Of a stretch of DNA of 14,515 bases, positions 1-6,692 are shown in pieces. The DNA comes from Chitinophagaceae bacterium UBA2793. Lineage in GTDB: Bacteria > Bacteroidota > Bacteroidia > Chitinophagales > Chitinophagaceae. Every line of letters starts with the position of its first letter. Position 1 is the stretch's first letter. Location of the stretch: the NCBI GenBank assembly GCA_002352045.1, contig DEHT01000096.1, positions 1 to 14,515 on the forward strand, read 5' to 3'. The position numbers were made by a program, and so were the translations under genes. The notes under the pieces are model-generated. The model was not told where the DNA came from and searched no databases. It worked only from the letters and a program-made list of their open reading frames with translations.

Positions 1-270
1 GAAAAGAAAAAAGTAATCAACAAAAGCCCGAAGGTTTTAAACTTGAATAACCACCGGTGAATCCGGATGAAAAGAAAAAAGTAATCAACAATATCCCGAA
101 GGTTTTAAACTTGAGTAACCACCGGTGTAACTTGTGAAAAGAAAAAAGTAATCAACAATATCCCGAAGGTTTTAAACTTGAGTAACCACCGGTGTAACTT
201 GTGAAAAGAAAAAAGTAATCAACTAAAGCCCGCAGGGCTTAAACTTGAGTAACCACCGGTGCAACCGGTG
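1..270. repeat. Tandem array of four ~67-bp REP-like hairpin units
   Basis: Four direct repeats start at 1, 69, 136 and 203 (68, 67, 67 and 68 bp). Each begins with an A-rich box (GAAAAGAAAAAAGTAATCAA), then a CCCGAAGG-like stem A, then TTGAGTAACCACCGGTG with stem B. Units 2 and 3 (69-135 and 136-202) are identical. Unit 4, nearest the transposase, has the best folds: AAGCCC/GGGCTT around GCA at 226-240 and CCACCGG/CCGGTGG around TGCAA at 253-271. In units 1-3 both stems are imperfect. The layout resembles REP/BIME arrays next to REP-associated tyrosine transposases, which recognise and nick hairpin ends. The array may extend beyond the left edge. Role as transposase substrate is inferred from position and structure. 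Confidence 0.9.
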
Positions 271-306
271 GAATAAAACAAAGTTAACCCAACCCCGAAG
301 GGGTTG
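271..306. repeat. Fifth, diverged repeat unit ending in a perfect hairpin before the transposase
   Basis: The sequence from 271 follows the pattern of the array (GAATAAAACAAAGTTAACCC in place of the A-rich box) and then forms stem A as CAACCCC-GAA-GGGGTTG at 290-306, a perfect 7-bp stem with a 3-nt loop. It ends 20 bp before the transposase ATG. Stem B is absent. The hairpin could be the element end recognised by the transposase, or could modulate its expression from the leader; the sequence cannot decide between these. Confidence 0.7.
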
Positions 307-326
307 AACTATAAAATATCAAACAG

Positions 327-773
327 ATGAGTACCTACCGCCAAATATATTATCAAATTGTTTTCGGTACAAAAAACCGTGAACATACAATATCAGAGGA
401 ATTTGAACATGATTTGTATAAATATATCTGGGGAATAATTGACAAACACAAGTGCAAGCTCTATCGTATCAACAGTATGCCGGATCATATCCATATCTTT
501 TCAGACCTGCATCCAACAGTATGCCTTAGCGATTATATTAAGGACATAAAAGTTGCCAGCAGTATTTGGATAAAGGAAAGCGGGAAATTTCCCAACTTCA
601 CTTCCTGGCAAGAGGGATACGGCGCATTTACCTATTCGATTCGGGAAAGGGATATGATTATTAACTATATCAAAAAGCAAAAAGAACATCACAAAAAAGA
701 ATCATTTTTTGATGAGTACAAAAGGCTATTGAAAGAAAACGGAATTGAGTTCGACGAAAAATATCTTTTATAA
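327..773 (+). CDS. IS200/REP-associated HUH (Y1) tyrosine transposase
   Basis: A 148-residue protein of the IS200-like Y1 transposase family, which cuts and rejoins single-stranded DNA through a phosphotyrosine link. The metal-binding HUH motif is visible as D53-H54-I55-H56, and the likely nucleophile is Y114 in NYIKKQKEHH, where the family carries its catalytic tyrosine. The length is normal for a single-domain TnpA, and no tnpB follows. The start at 327 gives the usual MSTYRQIYY N-terminus. Hairpin repeats lie directly upstream, but no matching right-end hairpin is seen between its stop and the epimerase gene, which starts 22 bp later. This favours a domesticated REP-associated transposase, or an element with a diverged right end, over an intact IS200. 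The reading frame and motif are complete, so it could be active. Confidence 0.9.
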   Translation: MSTYRQIYYQIVFGTKNREHTISEEFEHDLYKYIWGIIDKHKCKLYRINSMPDHIHIFSDLHPTVCLSDYIKDIKVASSIWIKESGKFPNFTSWQEGYGAFTYSIRERDMIINYIKKQKEHHKKESFFDEYKRLLKENGIEFDEKYLL

Positions 774-795
774 AAGAAGCATAAAATAAACTTAG

Positions 796-1974
796 ATGGC
801 ATATACAAACCAAGACTTACTTACTCTAAAAAATTTTTACAGCAACCAACTCTTAAACGATACCGTTCCATTTTGGTTTCCCCGTTCTTATGATACCGAG
901 CATGGCGGATTTTTATTAATGAGAGATGCCGACGGTACTTTGATTGATGATGATAAAGCCGTATGGATACAGGGAAGGGCTACCTGGCTTTTATCTACTT
1001 TATATAATACAGTAGAAAAAAAACAGGAATGGCTGTATGGCGCAAAACTTGGTTATGAGTTTTTAAACAAACATTGTTTTGATAGTGATGGACAAATGTT
1101 TTTTCATGTAACAAGAGATGGTAAACCCATTCGCAAACGCCGTTATTATTTTTCCGAAACATTTTATGTAATTGCTGCAGCAGCTTATGCAAAAGCAAGC
1201 GGCAGTGAAGAAGCAGCGGCCAATGCAAGAAAAGTTTTTGGCGACTGTATTGCTTATGCAAGCGGTGAAAAAAAACTGCCTGCAAAGTTTACCGGCATCC
1301 GGCCTGCAAAAGGTATTGGTGTTCCTATGATAATGATGAACACCGCACAGCAACTAAGAGAAACCATTGGCGACCCTCGCTGCGATGATTGGATTAGCAA
1401 ATGGATTGATGAAATAGAAACCTATTTTGTAAAAGACGATATTCAATGTGTGATGGAGCAAGTGGCTCCCGATGGAAGTATTATTGACCATATTGATGGC
1501 CGTACACTCAATCCCGGTCATGCAATTGAGGGAGCCTGGTTTATTTTGCATGAAGCAAAGCATCGCAGCAACGATCCGCATTTAATAGAGTTGGGTTGTA
1601 AAATGCTCGATTATATGTGGGAACGTGGATGGGATAAAGAACATGGAGGCATTTTGTATTTTAGAGATGTTTACAACAAACCGGTGCAGGAATATTGGCA
1701 GGACATGAAATTTTGGTGGCCGCACAACGAAGTAATTATTGCAACATTGTTAGCTTATTTAATGACCGGAAATGAAAAATATACACAATGGCACAAAATG
1801 GTACACGACTATTCCTATCAAAAATTTCATGATAAACAAAACGGCGAATGGTTTGGTTATTTGCACCGGGATGGCAGCATAGCTCAAACAGCAAAAGGAA
1901 ACTTATTCAAAGGGCCGTTTCATTTACCAAGGCAGGAGTGGTATTGTATGCAAATCTTAAATCAATATCTTTAG
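796..1974 (+). CDS. N-acylglucosamine 2-epimerase (AGE/renin-binding-protein family)
   Basis: A 392-residue cytoplasmic protein of the AGE family, (alpha/alpha)6-barrel enzymes that interconvert N-acetylglucosamine and N-acetylmannosamine. The length matches the family (about 390-420). Family motifs are present in order: RATW at 61-64, YYFSETFY at 117-124, NPGHAIEGAW with H242, WWPHNE with H310 and PFHLPRQEW with H376; histidines at these last positions are the expected catalytic/substrate-binding residues. There is no signal peptide. The gene follows the transposase by 22 bp and is followed by nagA after 25 bp, so it likely belongs to an amino-sugar operon. In Bacteroidota such an epimerase can feed ManNAc from sialic acid into GlcNAc metabolism, but no sialidase or sialate lyase is in view. 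Related epimerases act on cellobiose or mannose; the nag neighbours favour the N-acyl substrate. Confidence 0.88.
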   Translation: MAYTNQDLLTLKNFYSNQLLNDTVPFWFPRSYDTEHGGFLLMRDADGTLIDDDKAVWIQGRATWLLSTLYNTVEKKQEWLYGAKLGYEFLNKHCFDSDGQMFFHVTRDGKPIRKRRYYFSETFYVIAAAAYAKASGSEEAAANARKVFGDCIAYASGEKKLPAKFTGIRPAKGIGVPMIMMNTAQQLRETIGDPRCDDWISKWIDEIETYFVKDDIQCVMEQVAPDGSIIDHIDGRTLNPGHAIEGAWFILHEAKHRSNDPHLIELGCKMLDYMWERGWDKEHGGILYFRDVYNKPVQEYWQDMKFWWPHNEVIIATLLAYLMTGNEKYTQWHKMVHDYSYQKFHDKQNGEWFGYLHRDGSIAQTAKGNLFKGPFHLPRQEWYCMQILNQYL

Positions 1975-1999
1975 GGCATTTCCTAATTAGATAAAACAC

Positions 2000-3100
2000 A
2001 TGAGTGAGATAAAAATTTTTAAAGCCGATAAAATTTTTACAGGCGAAGAATGGTTGAGTGGCCATGCGATTATTACGGAGAACAACATTATCAAAACAAT
2101 TGTTCCGCAAGCAGATATTCCATCCGGAATACAGTTAAATCATTTTGAAAATTCTATAATTGCACCTGCATTTATTGATTTACAAATTTATGGCGCACAT
2201 GGCAAACTGCTTTCCGAATACCCCACTACGGAGGCTCTAACGGAGTTGAATAATTATTGCCGTGCCGGTGGCGCTGCTTATTGTATGCCAACGGTTGCTA
2301 CTAATCATTATACCGTTTTCAAAAAAGTAATGGATGCTATTAAAGAATATTGGCAACAGGGTAGCGATGGAATTTTGGGAATACATTTAGAAGGCCCTTG
2401 GATTAACCCGGTTAAAAGAGGAGCACATATTGAATCGCTGGTGCGTTGTCCAACTTTAGATGAAGTGAAAGAAATTTTGGATTACGGCAAAGGCGTAATT
2501 AAAATAATTACCCTGGCTCCGGAACAATGCAGTGAAGAAGTAGTAGAGACTATTCTTTCTAACGGCATTTTAATTTCAGCAGGGCATAGCAATGCAACCT
2601 ATTCACAGGCAAAACAGGGTTTTGCAAAAGGTATAAAAGCAGTTACACATTTATACAATGCCATGAGTCCTCTACAGCACAGATCACCTGGGTTGCTGGG
2701 CGCAACAATGGATGATGATACAGTTATGGCAAGTATAATTCCTGATGGACACCATGTAGATTTTGCAGCAGTGCGGATAGCCAAAGCCGTTATGAAAGAC
2801 CGATTGTTTGTAATTACAGATGCTGTAACCACTACCGGCAACGGCCCGTATCAACATGAATTGGTAGGCGACAAGTATGAAGCTGCAGGTATTCTTAGTG
2901 GTTCTGCATTAACCATGTTTAAAGCCTTGGGTAATTTAGTAAACCATTGTGGCATTGAAATGGGGGAAGCCATTAGAATGTGTAGTTTGTATCCGGCAAA
3001 ATTAATAGGGTTGGATGGTGAACTCGGAAAAGTAGAAAAAGGATATAAAGCAAAATTGGTGGCCATTAACCTGCAGGAAAATGCATGTGCATTGTTATAA
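2000..3100 (+). CDS. nagA: N-acetylglucosamine-6-phosphate deacetylase
   Basis: NagA (366 residues) hydrolyses GlcNAc-6-phosphate to glucosamine-6-phosphate and acetate in the cytoplasm. It is an amidohydrolase-superfamily TIM barrel. Visible landmarks are the APAFIDLQIYGAHG strand (55-68), GIHLEGPW with metal ligand E131, AGHSNA with H196, THLYNAMSP with H217, PDGHH with H251/H252, and TDAV with catalytic D274. The first-strand HxH metal motif of many amidohydrolases is replaced by Q62-I-Y64, as in the mononuclear NagA type (E. coli has QLN), so one bound metal is expected. The C-terminal LGKVEKGYKAKLVAIN is the usual small beta-sandwich closing segment. It lies 25 bp after the epimerase and 51 bp before the permease, and supplies the substrate for the NagB encoded at 4585. 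Confidence 0.95.
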   Translation: MSEIKIFKADKIFTGEEWLSGHAIITENNIIKTIVPQADIPSGIQLNHFENSIIAPAFIDLQIYGAHGKLLSEYPTTEALTELNNYCRAGGAAYCMPTVATNHYTVFKKVMDAIKEYWQQGSDGILGIHLEGPWINPVKRGAHIESLVRCPTLDEVKEILDYGKGVIKIITLAPEQCSEEVVETILSNGILISAGHSNATYSQAKQGFAKGIKAVTHLYNAMSPLQHRSPGLLGATMDDDTVMASIIPDGHHVDFAAVRIAKAVMKDRLFVITDAVTTTGNGPYQHELVGDKYEAAGILSGSALTMFKALGNLVNHCGIEMGEAIRMCSLYPAKLIGLDGELGKVEKGYKAKLVAINLQENACALL

Positions 3101-3151
3101 ATTGTTTGATAAATAAGAAAGCCTGAATTAACTAAGTATCGTTTTATTAGT

Positions 3152-4057
3152 ATGCAAAAACCAGCTAACAGCAGTATAAAATGGCTTATCGCCGGTTTGT
3201 TATTCGCCATCTTGTGGCCTTCGGCTTCTACAGCTACCAAAGCAGGTTTAACCGTAGCTCAGCCCCTGGTGATTGCAATAGTAAGGTTTGCATTGGCAGC
3301 CGCTATTATGTTGTTTGTTGCACATATTGTAAAAGGGTATCGGCTACCGTTAGCAACAGAATGGAAACAAATTGCTATTTATGGTTTGTTGAATATTAGC
3401 ATCTATCTCGGCTGCTATGTAGTGGCCATGCAAACAGTAACCGCTGGTATAGGCTCATTGGCAATTGCTACCAATCCTGTTTTCATAAGTTTTCTTTCGG
3501 TATTTTTTTTGAAACATAAAATGCAATGGCCGCTTTTGCTATCACTTATTATTTGTAGCCTTGGTGTTATTTGTGCATCCTGGCCTTTGTTTGGAAATGC
3601 TTCGGTAACCGTAGGTGGTTTATTGCTCTTGTTGTTTAGTATGCTTTGTTACTCTACTGCAGCAATTTATTTTTCCTCCAAAAACTGGAATGGCCTTTCG
3701 CTTTTAACTATTAATGGTTGGCAAACTTTTTTGGGCGGTTTGTTTTTATTGCCGCTGGCTTTATGGTTTTATCAACCCGACCAAAATCATTTTGATAAAA
3801 CATTTTGGATATCTGTTAGTTGGTTAGCTATTCCCGTATCTATTATTGCGGTTCAAATATGGTTGTGGCTGCTAAGTATCAACCCCGTTAGGGCAGGTCT
3901 ATGGTTGTTTCTTTGCCCTTTGTTTGGGTTTATAATAGCCGCATGTTTTATGGGGGATAAAATAAATTACTATACCATTGCTGGAATAGTGTTGGTGCTG
4001 CTAGGGCTGTTATTGTCTAAAATAAATATCAAAAAAAGGGAAATATTCTTTGATTAG
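3152..4057 (+). CDS. EamA/DMT-superfamily membrane transporter
   Basis: A 301-residue, very hydrophobic protein with about ten transmembrane segments in two five-helix halves, the pattern of the drug/metabolite transporter superfamily with two EamA domains. The first half contains the family-like LWPSASTATKAGL and P-x-x-IAIVRFALAA segments (about residues 20-50); the second half starts near residue 155. It ends with a short basic tail (KINIKKRE). Members export or import varied small metabolites and the substrate cannot be read from sequence. Its position 51 bp after nagA on the same strand suggests co-transcription and a possible role with amino sugars or a related metabolite, but DMT genes are often bystanders. 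The start at 3152 gives a short polar N-terminus before the first helix. Confidence 0.85.
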   Translation: MQKPANSSIKWLIAGLLFAILWPSASTATKAGLTVAQPLVIAIVRFALAAAIMLFVAHIVKGYRLPLATEWKQIAIYGLLNISIYLGCYVVAMQTVTAGIGSLAIATNPVFISFLSVFFLKHKMQWPLLLSLIICSLGVICASWPLFGNASVTVGGLLLLLFSMLCYSTAAIYFSSKNWNGLSLLTINGWQTFLGGLFLLPLALWFYQPDQNHFDKTFWISVSWLAIPVSIIAVQIWLWLLSINPVRAGLWLFLCPLFGFIIAACFMGDKINYYTIAGIVLVLLGLLLSKINIKKREIFFD

Positions 4058-4584
4058 GCTAAATCGCACTTCCTGCTCTCTAACATGGTTTTTTGCTTTT
4101 CCTTTTTTGTATTATTATTTTATTGAGTAAGTAGTTACTTTGGTGCTTTTCTATAATAAACTAAATAGCTACAAAGATGCCGGCTGTCAGATTGGGCTTT
4201 TGAAATATTATTCTCAATGTGGGCAATTTGAGTAACCAATAAGTATAAAAGAAAAAAGACATTTTAATTGCCATTTCCTTAAAACTGCTTTTAAAAAATG
4301 ACCAACTCGTTATATCATTTTCTTATCTTGCAAAAGGTTTAAAATTATAAGAAGAAAAGGCGTTTAAAAGGTTAGTACAGATGGGGAAGTTGGTGCAAAT
4401 GCCGGTATTTAGTAAGGAAGATGTAGCATAGAAATTACATTCTTCAAACGATTGAAATTCTTTAAGGATGGCAGCAATGAGTGATGCTAATTTTGGGAAT
4501 TATGAAAAAGTTTAGCCAACTGCTTTTAAACCAACTGTAAATAAAATTTATTGATTAAGGTTAACACAATTACACATAAAAATT
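4058..4584. other. 527-bp gap with possible decayed coding sequence
   Basis: No intact gene is seen. Two things stand out. At 4228-4238 TTGAGTAACCA and at 4247-4258 AAAAGAAAAAAG match two boxes of the left-hand repeat array in the same order, without the hairpins. From about 4351 to 4430 an open stretch reads EEKAFKRLVQMGKLVQMPVF..., closed by TAG at 4429-4431, and a shifted frame just after reads SIEITFFKRLKFFKDGSNE then stop. These short, protein-like pieces in different frames could be a broken gene, but they are too short to assign. A TATCTTG motif near 4324 could be an old promoter. The end of the gap holds the candidate nagB promoter. Confidence 0.4.
4488..4495 (+). promoter_or_regulatory. 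Candidate -7 promoter element for nagB
   Basis: TAATTTTG matches the Bacteroidota -7 consensus TAnnTTTG. The upstream TTTAAG at 4461 is a weak, slightly distant -33 partner. It would give a leader of about 80 nt before the nagB ATG. A single short motif in AT-rich DNA can occur by chance. Confidence 0.4.
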
Positions 4585-6507
4585 ATGACAACAGACACTC
4601 AATCAGTACAGCATTTTACTTCTTTTGAAAAAATTCCTGTAACTATTTTCAGCAAGGCCCAGGATGGCTGTAAAATTGTAGCCGAGGAAATTGCATCATT
4701 AATTCGCTCAAAACAACAAGCAGGCCAAAATGCAGTGCTGGGTTTGGCTACCGGTTCCACCCCCAAAAAAATATACCAGGAGCTTATTCGAATGCATAAA
4801 GAAGAAGGGTTGAGTTTTAAAAATGTAATTTCTTTTAACCTGGATGAATATTATCCATTAGCGGCAGAATCTATACAGAGCTACCGTTATTTTATGCAGG
4901 AAAATTTATTCAATCATATAGATATTGAGCCCGCCAATTGCAATATTCCTAATGGACAAGTGAGTGTAGAAAATATTAAACAACACTGCGAAGAGTACGA
5001 AGCCAAAATAAAAAATGCCGGTGGTATAGATTTTCAACTATTGGGTATTGGTAGAAACGGGCATATTGGTTTTAATGAACCGGGCTCACATGTAAGCTCT
5101 ATTACTCGCCTTATAACGCTCGATCGAATAACTCGTTCTGATGCAGCTACCGAATTTTCGGGTATCACCAATGTGCCACGCAAAGCCATTACAATGGGAG
5201 TGAATACCATCTTGGGTGCAAAACGTATTGTGCTACTTGCCTGGGGCGAACGTAAGGTTGAAATTGTAAAAAAAGCAGTGGAAGGGCCGGTTACTGAATT
5301 TGTACCAGCTTCCTATTTGCAAGGCCATCAAAATGTAACATTCATCTTAGATGATGCAGCCGCAGCATTGCTTACACGCAATAAAACTCCCTGGCTTACC
5401 GAAGAAGTAGAGTGGACCAATCAAATGATCAAGAAAGCCGTTATTCATTTAGCACTTTCCTGCAACAAGCCGCTATTAAAACTTACCAACACCGATTACA
5501 ACGAAAACGGCTTAAGCAGCCTCTTAGTTTTGCATGGCAATGCTTACGACATTAACATAAGAGTATTTAATCACCTGCAACATTCTATTACCGGATGGCC
5601 AGGTGGAAAACCCGGTGCCGATGATACAAATCGACCCGAAAGAGCGCTACCCGTAAAGAAAAAAGTACTCATTTTTAGCCCACACCCCGATGATGACATT
5701 ATCTCAATGGGTGGCACTTTTCAACGCCTTGCCGACCAGGGCCACGAAGTACATGTGGCTTACCAAACCAGCGGCAATATTGCCGTTGCCGACGATGAAG
5801 CCTTTAGGTTTGTAGAATTTGTAAAAGATTTTAATGCACAATTTAATATTAGCTCACCCGATGCCGACAACATTTTTAGCAAAGCAGGTTCTTTTTTAAA
5901 ACAAAAGAAAAATGGCGAAATAGATATCGCAGAATTACGCCAGGTAAAAGGACTAATAAGAAAAGGCGAAGCAAGAAATACCTGCCGCTTTGTAGGCATC
6001 CCCGAAGAAAATGTACATTATCTTAACCTGCCTTTTTACGAAACAGGTACCATCGAAAAAAAGCCAATTGGTGAAGCCGATGTAAAAATAATTGCCGAAC
6101 TCATCCAAAAAATACAGCCCCATCAAATATATGCAGCCGGCGACCTGGCCGATCCGCATGGCACACACAAAGTTTGTTTAGATGGAATTTTTGAAGCTAT
6201 TGATCGTATAAAACATTTAGATTTTATGAAAGAATGCTGGCTTTGGCTCTACAAAGGAGCATGGGCCGAGTGGGATATAGATTTAATTGAAATGGCTGTA
6301 CCCATGAGTCCCGAACAATTGCTGAAAAAACGCTACGGTATCTTCAAGCATCAGTCGCAAAAAGATGGCGTGGTATTTCAGGGTACCGATAGCCGTGAGT
6401 TTTGGCAAAGAGCCGAAGAAAGAAATCGTGCAACGGCTTCATTGTACAACAAATTAGGTTTGGCAGAATACGAGGCCATGGAAGCTTTTGTAAGGTGGCA
6501 TTTTTAA
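4585..6507 (+). CDS. nagB: Glucosamine-6-phosphate deaminase fused to a PIG-L/LmbE deacetylase-like domain
   Basis: A 640-residue two-domain cytoplasmic enzyme. Residues about 15-270 form NagB, which converts glucosamine-6-P to fructose-6-P and ammonia: LGLATGSTP (52-60), NLDEYY with D87 (the proton-transfer Asp), GIGRNGHIGFNEPGS (154-168) with H160 and E165, and the MGVNTILGAKRIVLLAWG segment. The position equal to E. coli D141 is N158. Residues about 355-640 are a PIG-L domain: HPDDD at 367-371 and DPHGTH at 523-528 give the zinc triad H367, D370, H528, with D369 as likely base. NagB alone is about 265 residues. Such long NagB proteins are known in Bacteroidota, and the role of the second domain is not settled. 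With separate NagA present, it need not act on GlcNAc-6-P. It probably has its own promoter. Confidence 0.93.
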   Translation: MTTDTQSVQHFTSFEKIPVTIFSKAQDGCKIVAEEIASLIRSKQQAGQNAVLGLATGSTPKKIYQELIRMHKEEGLSFKNVISFNLDEYYPLAAESIQSYRYFMQENLFNHIDIEPANCNIPNGQVSVENIKQHCEEYEAKIKNAGGIDFQLLGIGRNGHIGFNEPGSHVSSITRLITLDRITRSDAATEFSGITNVPRKAITMGVNTILGAKRIVLLAWGERKVEIVKKAVEGPVTEFVPASYLQGHQNVTFILDDAAAALLTRNKTPWLTEEVEWTNQMIKKAVIHLALSCNKPLLKLTNTDYNENGLSSLLVLHGNAYDINIRVFNHLQHSITGWPGGKPGADDTNRPERALPVKKKVLIFSPHPDDDIISMGGTFQRLADQGHEVHVAYQTSGNIAVADDEAFRFVEFVKDFNAQFNISSPDADNIFSKAGSFLKQKKNGEIDIAELRQVKGLIRKGEARNTCRFVGIPEENVHYLNLPFYETGTIEKKPIGEADVKIIAELIQKIQPHQIYAAGDLADPHGTHKVCLDGIFEAIDRIKHLDFMKECWLWLYKGAWAEWDIDLIEMAVPMSPEQLLKKRYGIFKHQSQKDGVVFQGTDSREFWQRAEERNRATASLYNKLGLAEYEAMEAFVRWHF

Positions 6508-6575
6508 TTTCGGGCATTCAGTAAATAATTTTTTGTACCGGGCCATCTGCTACTATGGCACATCGTTACGCAAAC

Positions 6576-6592
6576 TTGTACTTTTAGTACAA
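6576..6592. promoter_or_regulatory. Perfect inverted repeat, candidate operator upstream of GH20
   Basis: TTGTACT-TTT-AGTACAA is a perfect 7-bp inverted repeat around a 3-nt centre, about 100 bp before the hexosaminidase ATG and about 70 bp after nagB. It overlaps TACTTTTA (6579-6586), one base off the TAnnTTTG -7 consensus, so a dimeric repressor bound here could block transcription. No regulator of the GntR, LacI or ROK type lies in the window to pair with it. Confidence 0.4.
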
Positions 6593-6692
6593 TATGCGGC
6601 AATCTCAACGGTTAAACTATAGCATAATATTTTTCAGTTCGGCAATAAGCCGGATTTAAACTTTTTTATCAATCATCTTAAAACAGCTTTAA

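Noticed and set aside
1..270. CRISPR array
   Set aside because: The whole 67-bp unit is repeated, without unique spacers, the units contain hairpins, and there are no cas genes; a transposase follows.
995..1353. Overlapping - strand open frames inside the epimerase gene
   Set aside because: Low-complexity His/Leu/Cys-rich translations lying entirely under a gene with clear family motifs; antisense shadows.
4132..4235. Small peptide reading ...NSYKDAGCQIGLLKYYSQCGQFE
   Set aside because: Open for about 33 codons but with no in-frame ATG and no family resemblance; left as part of the gap description.
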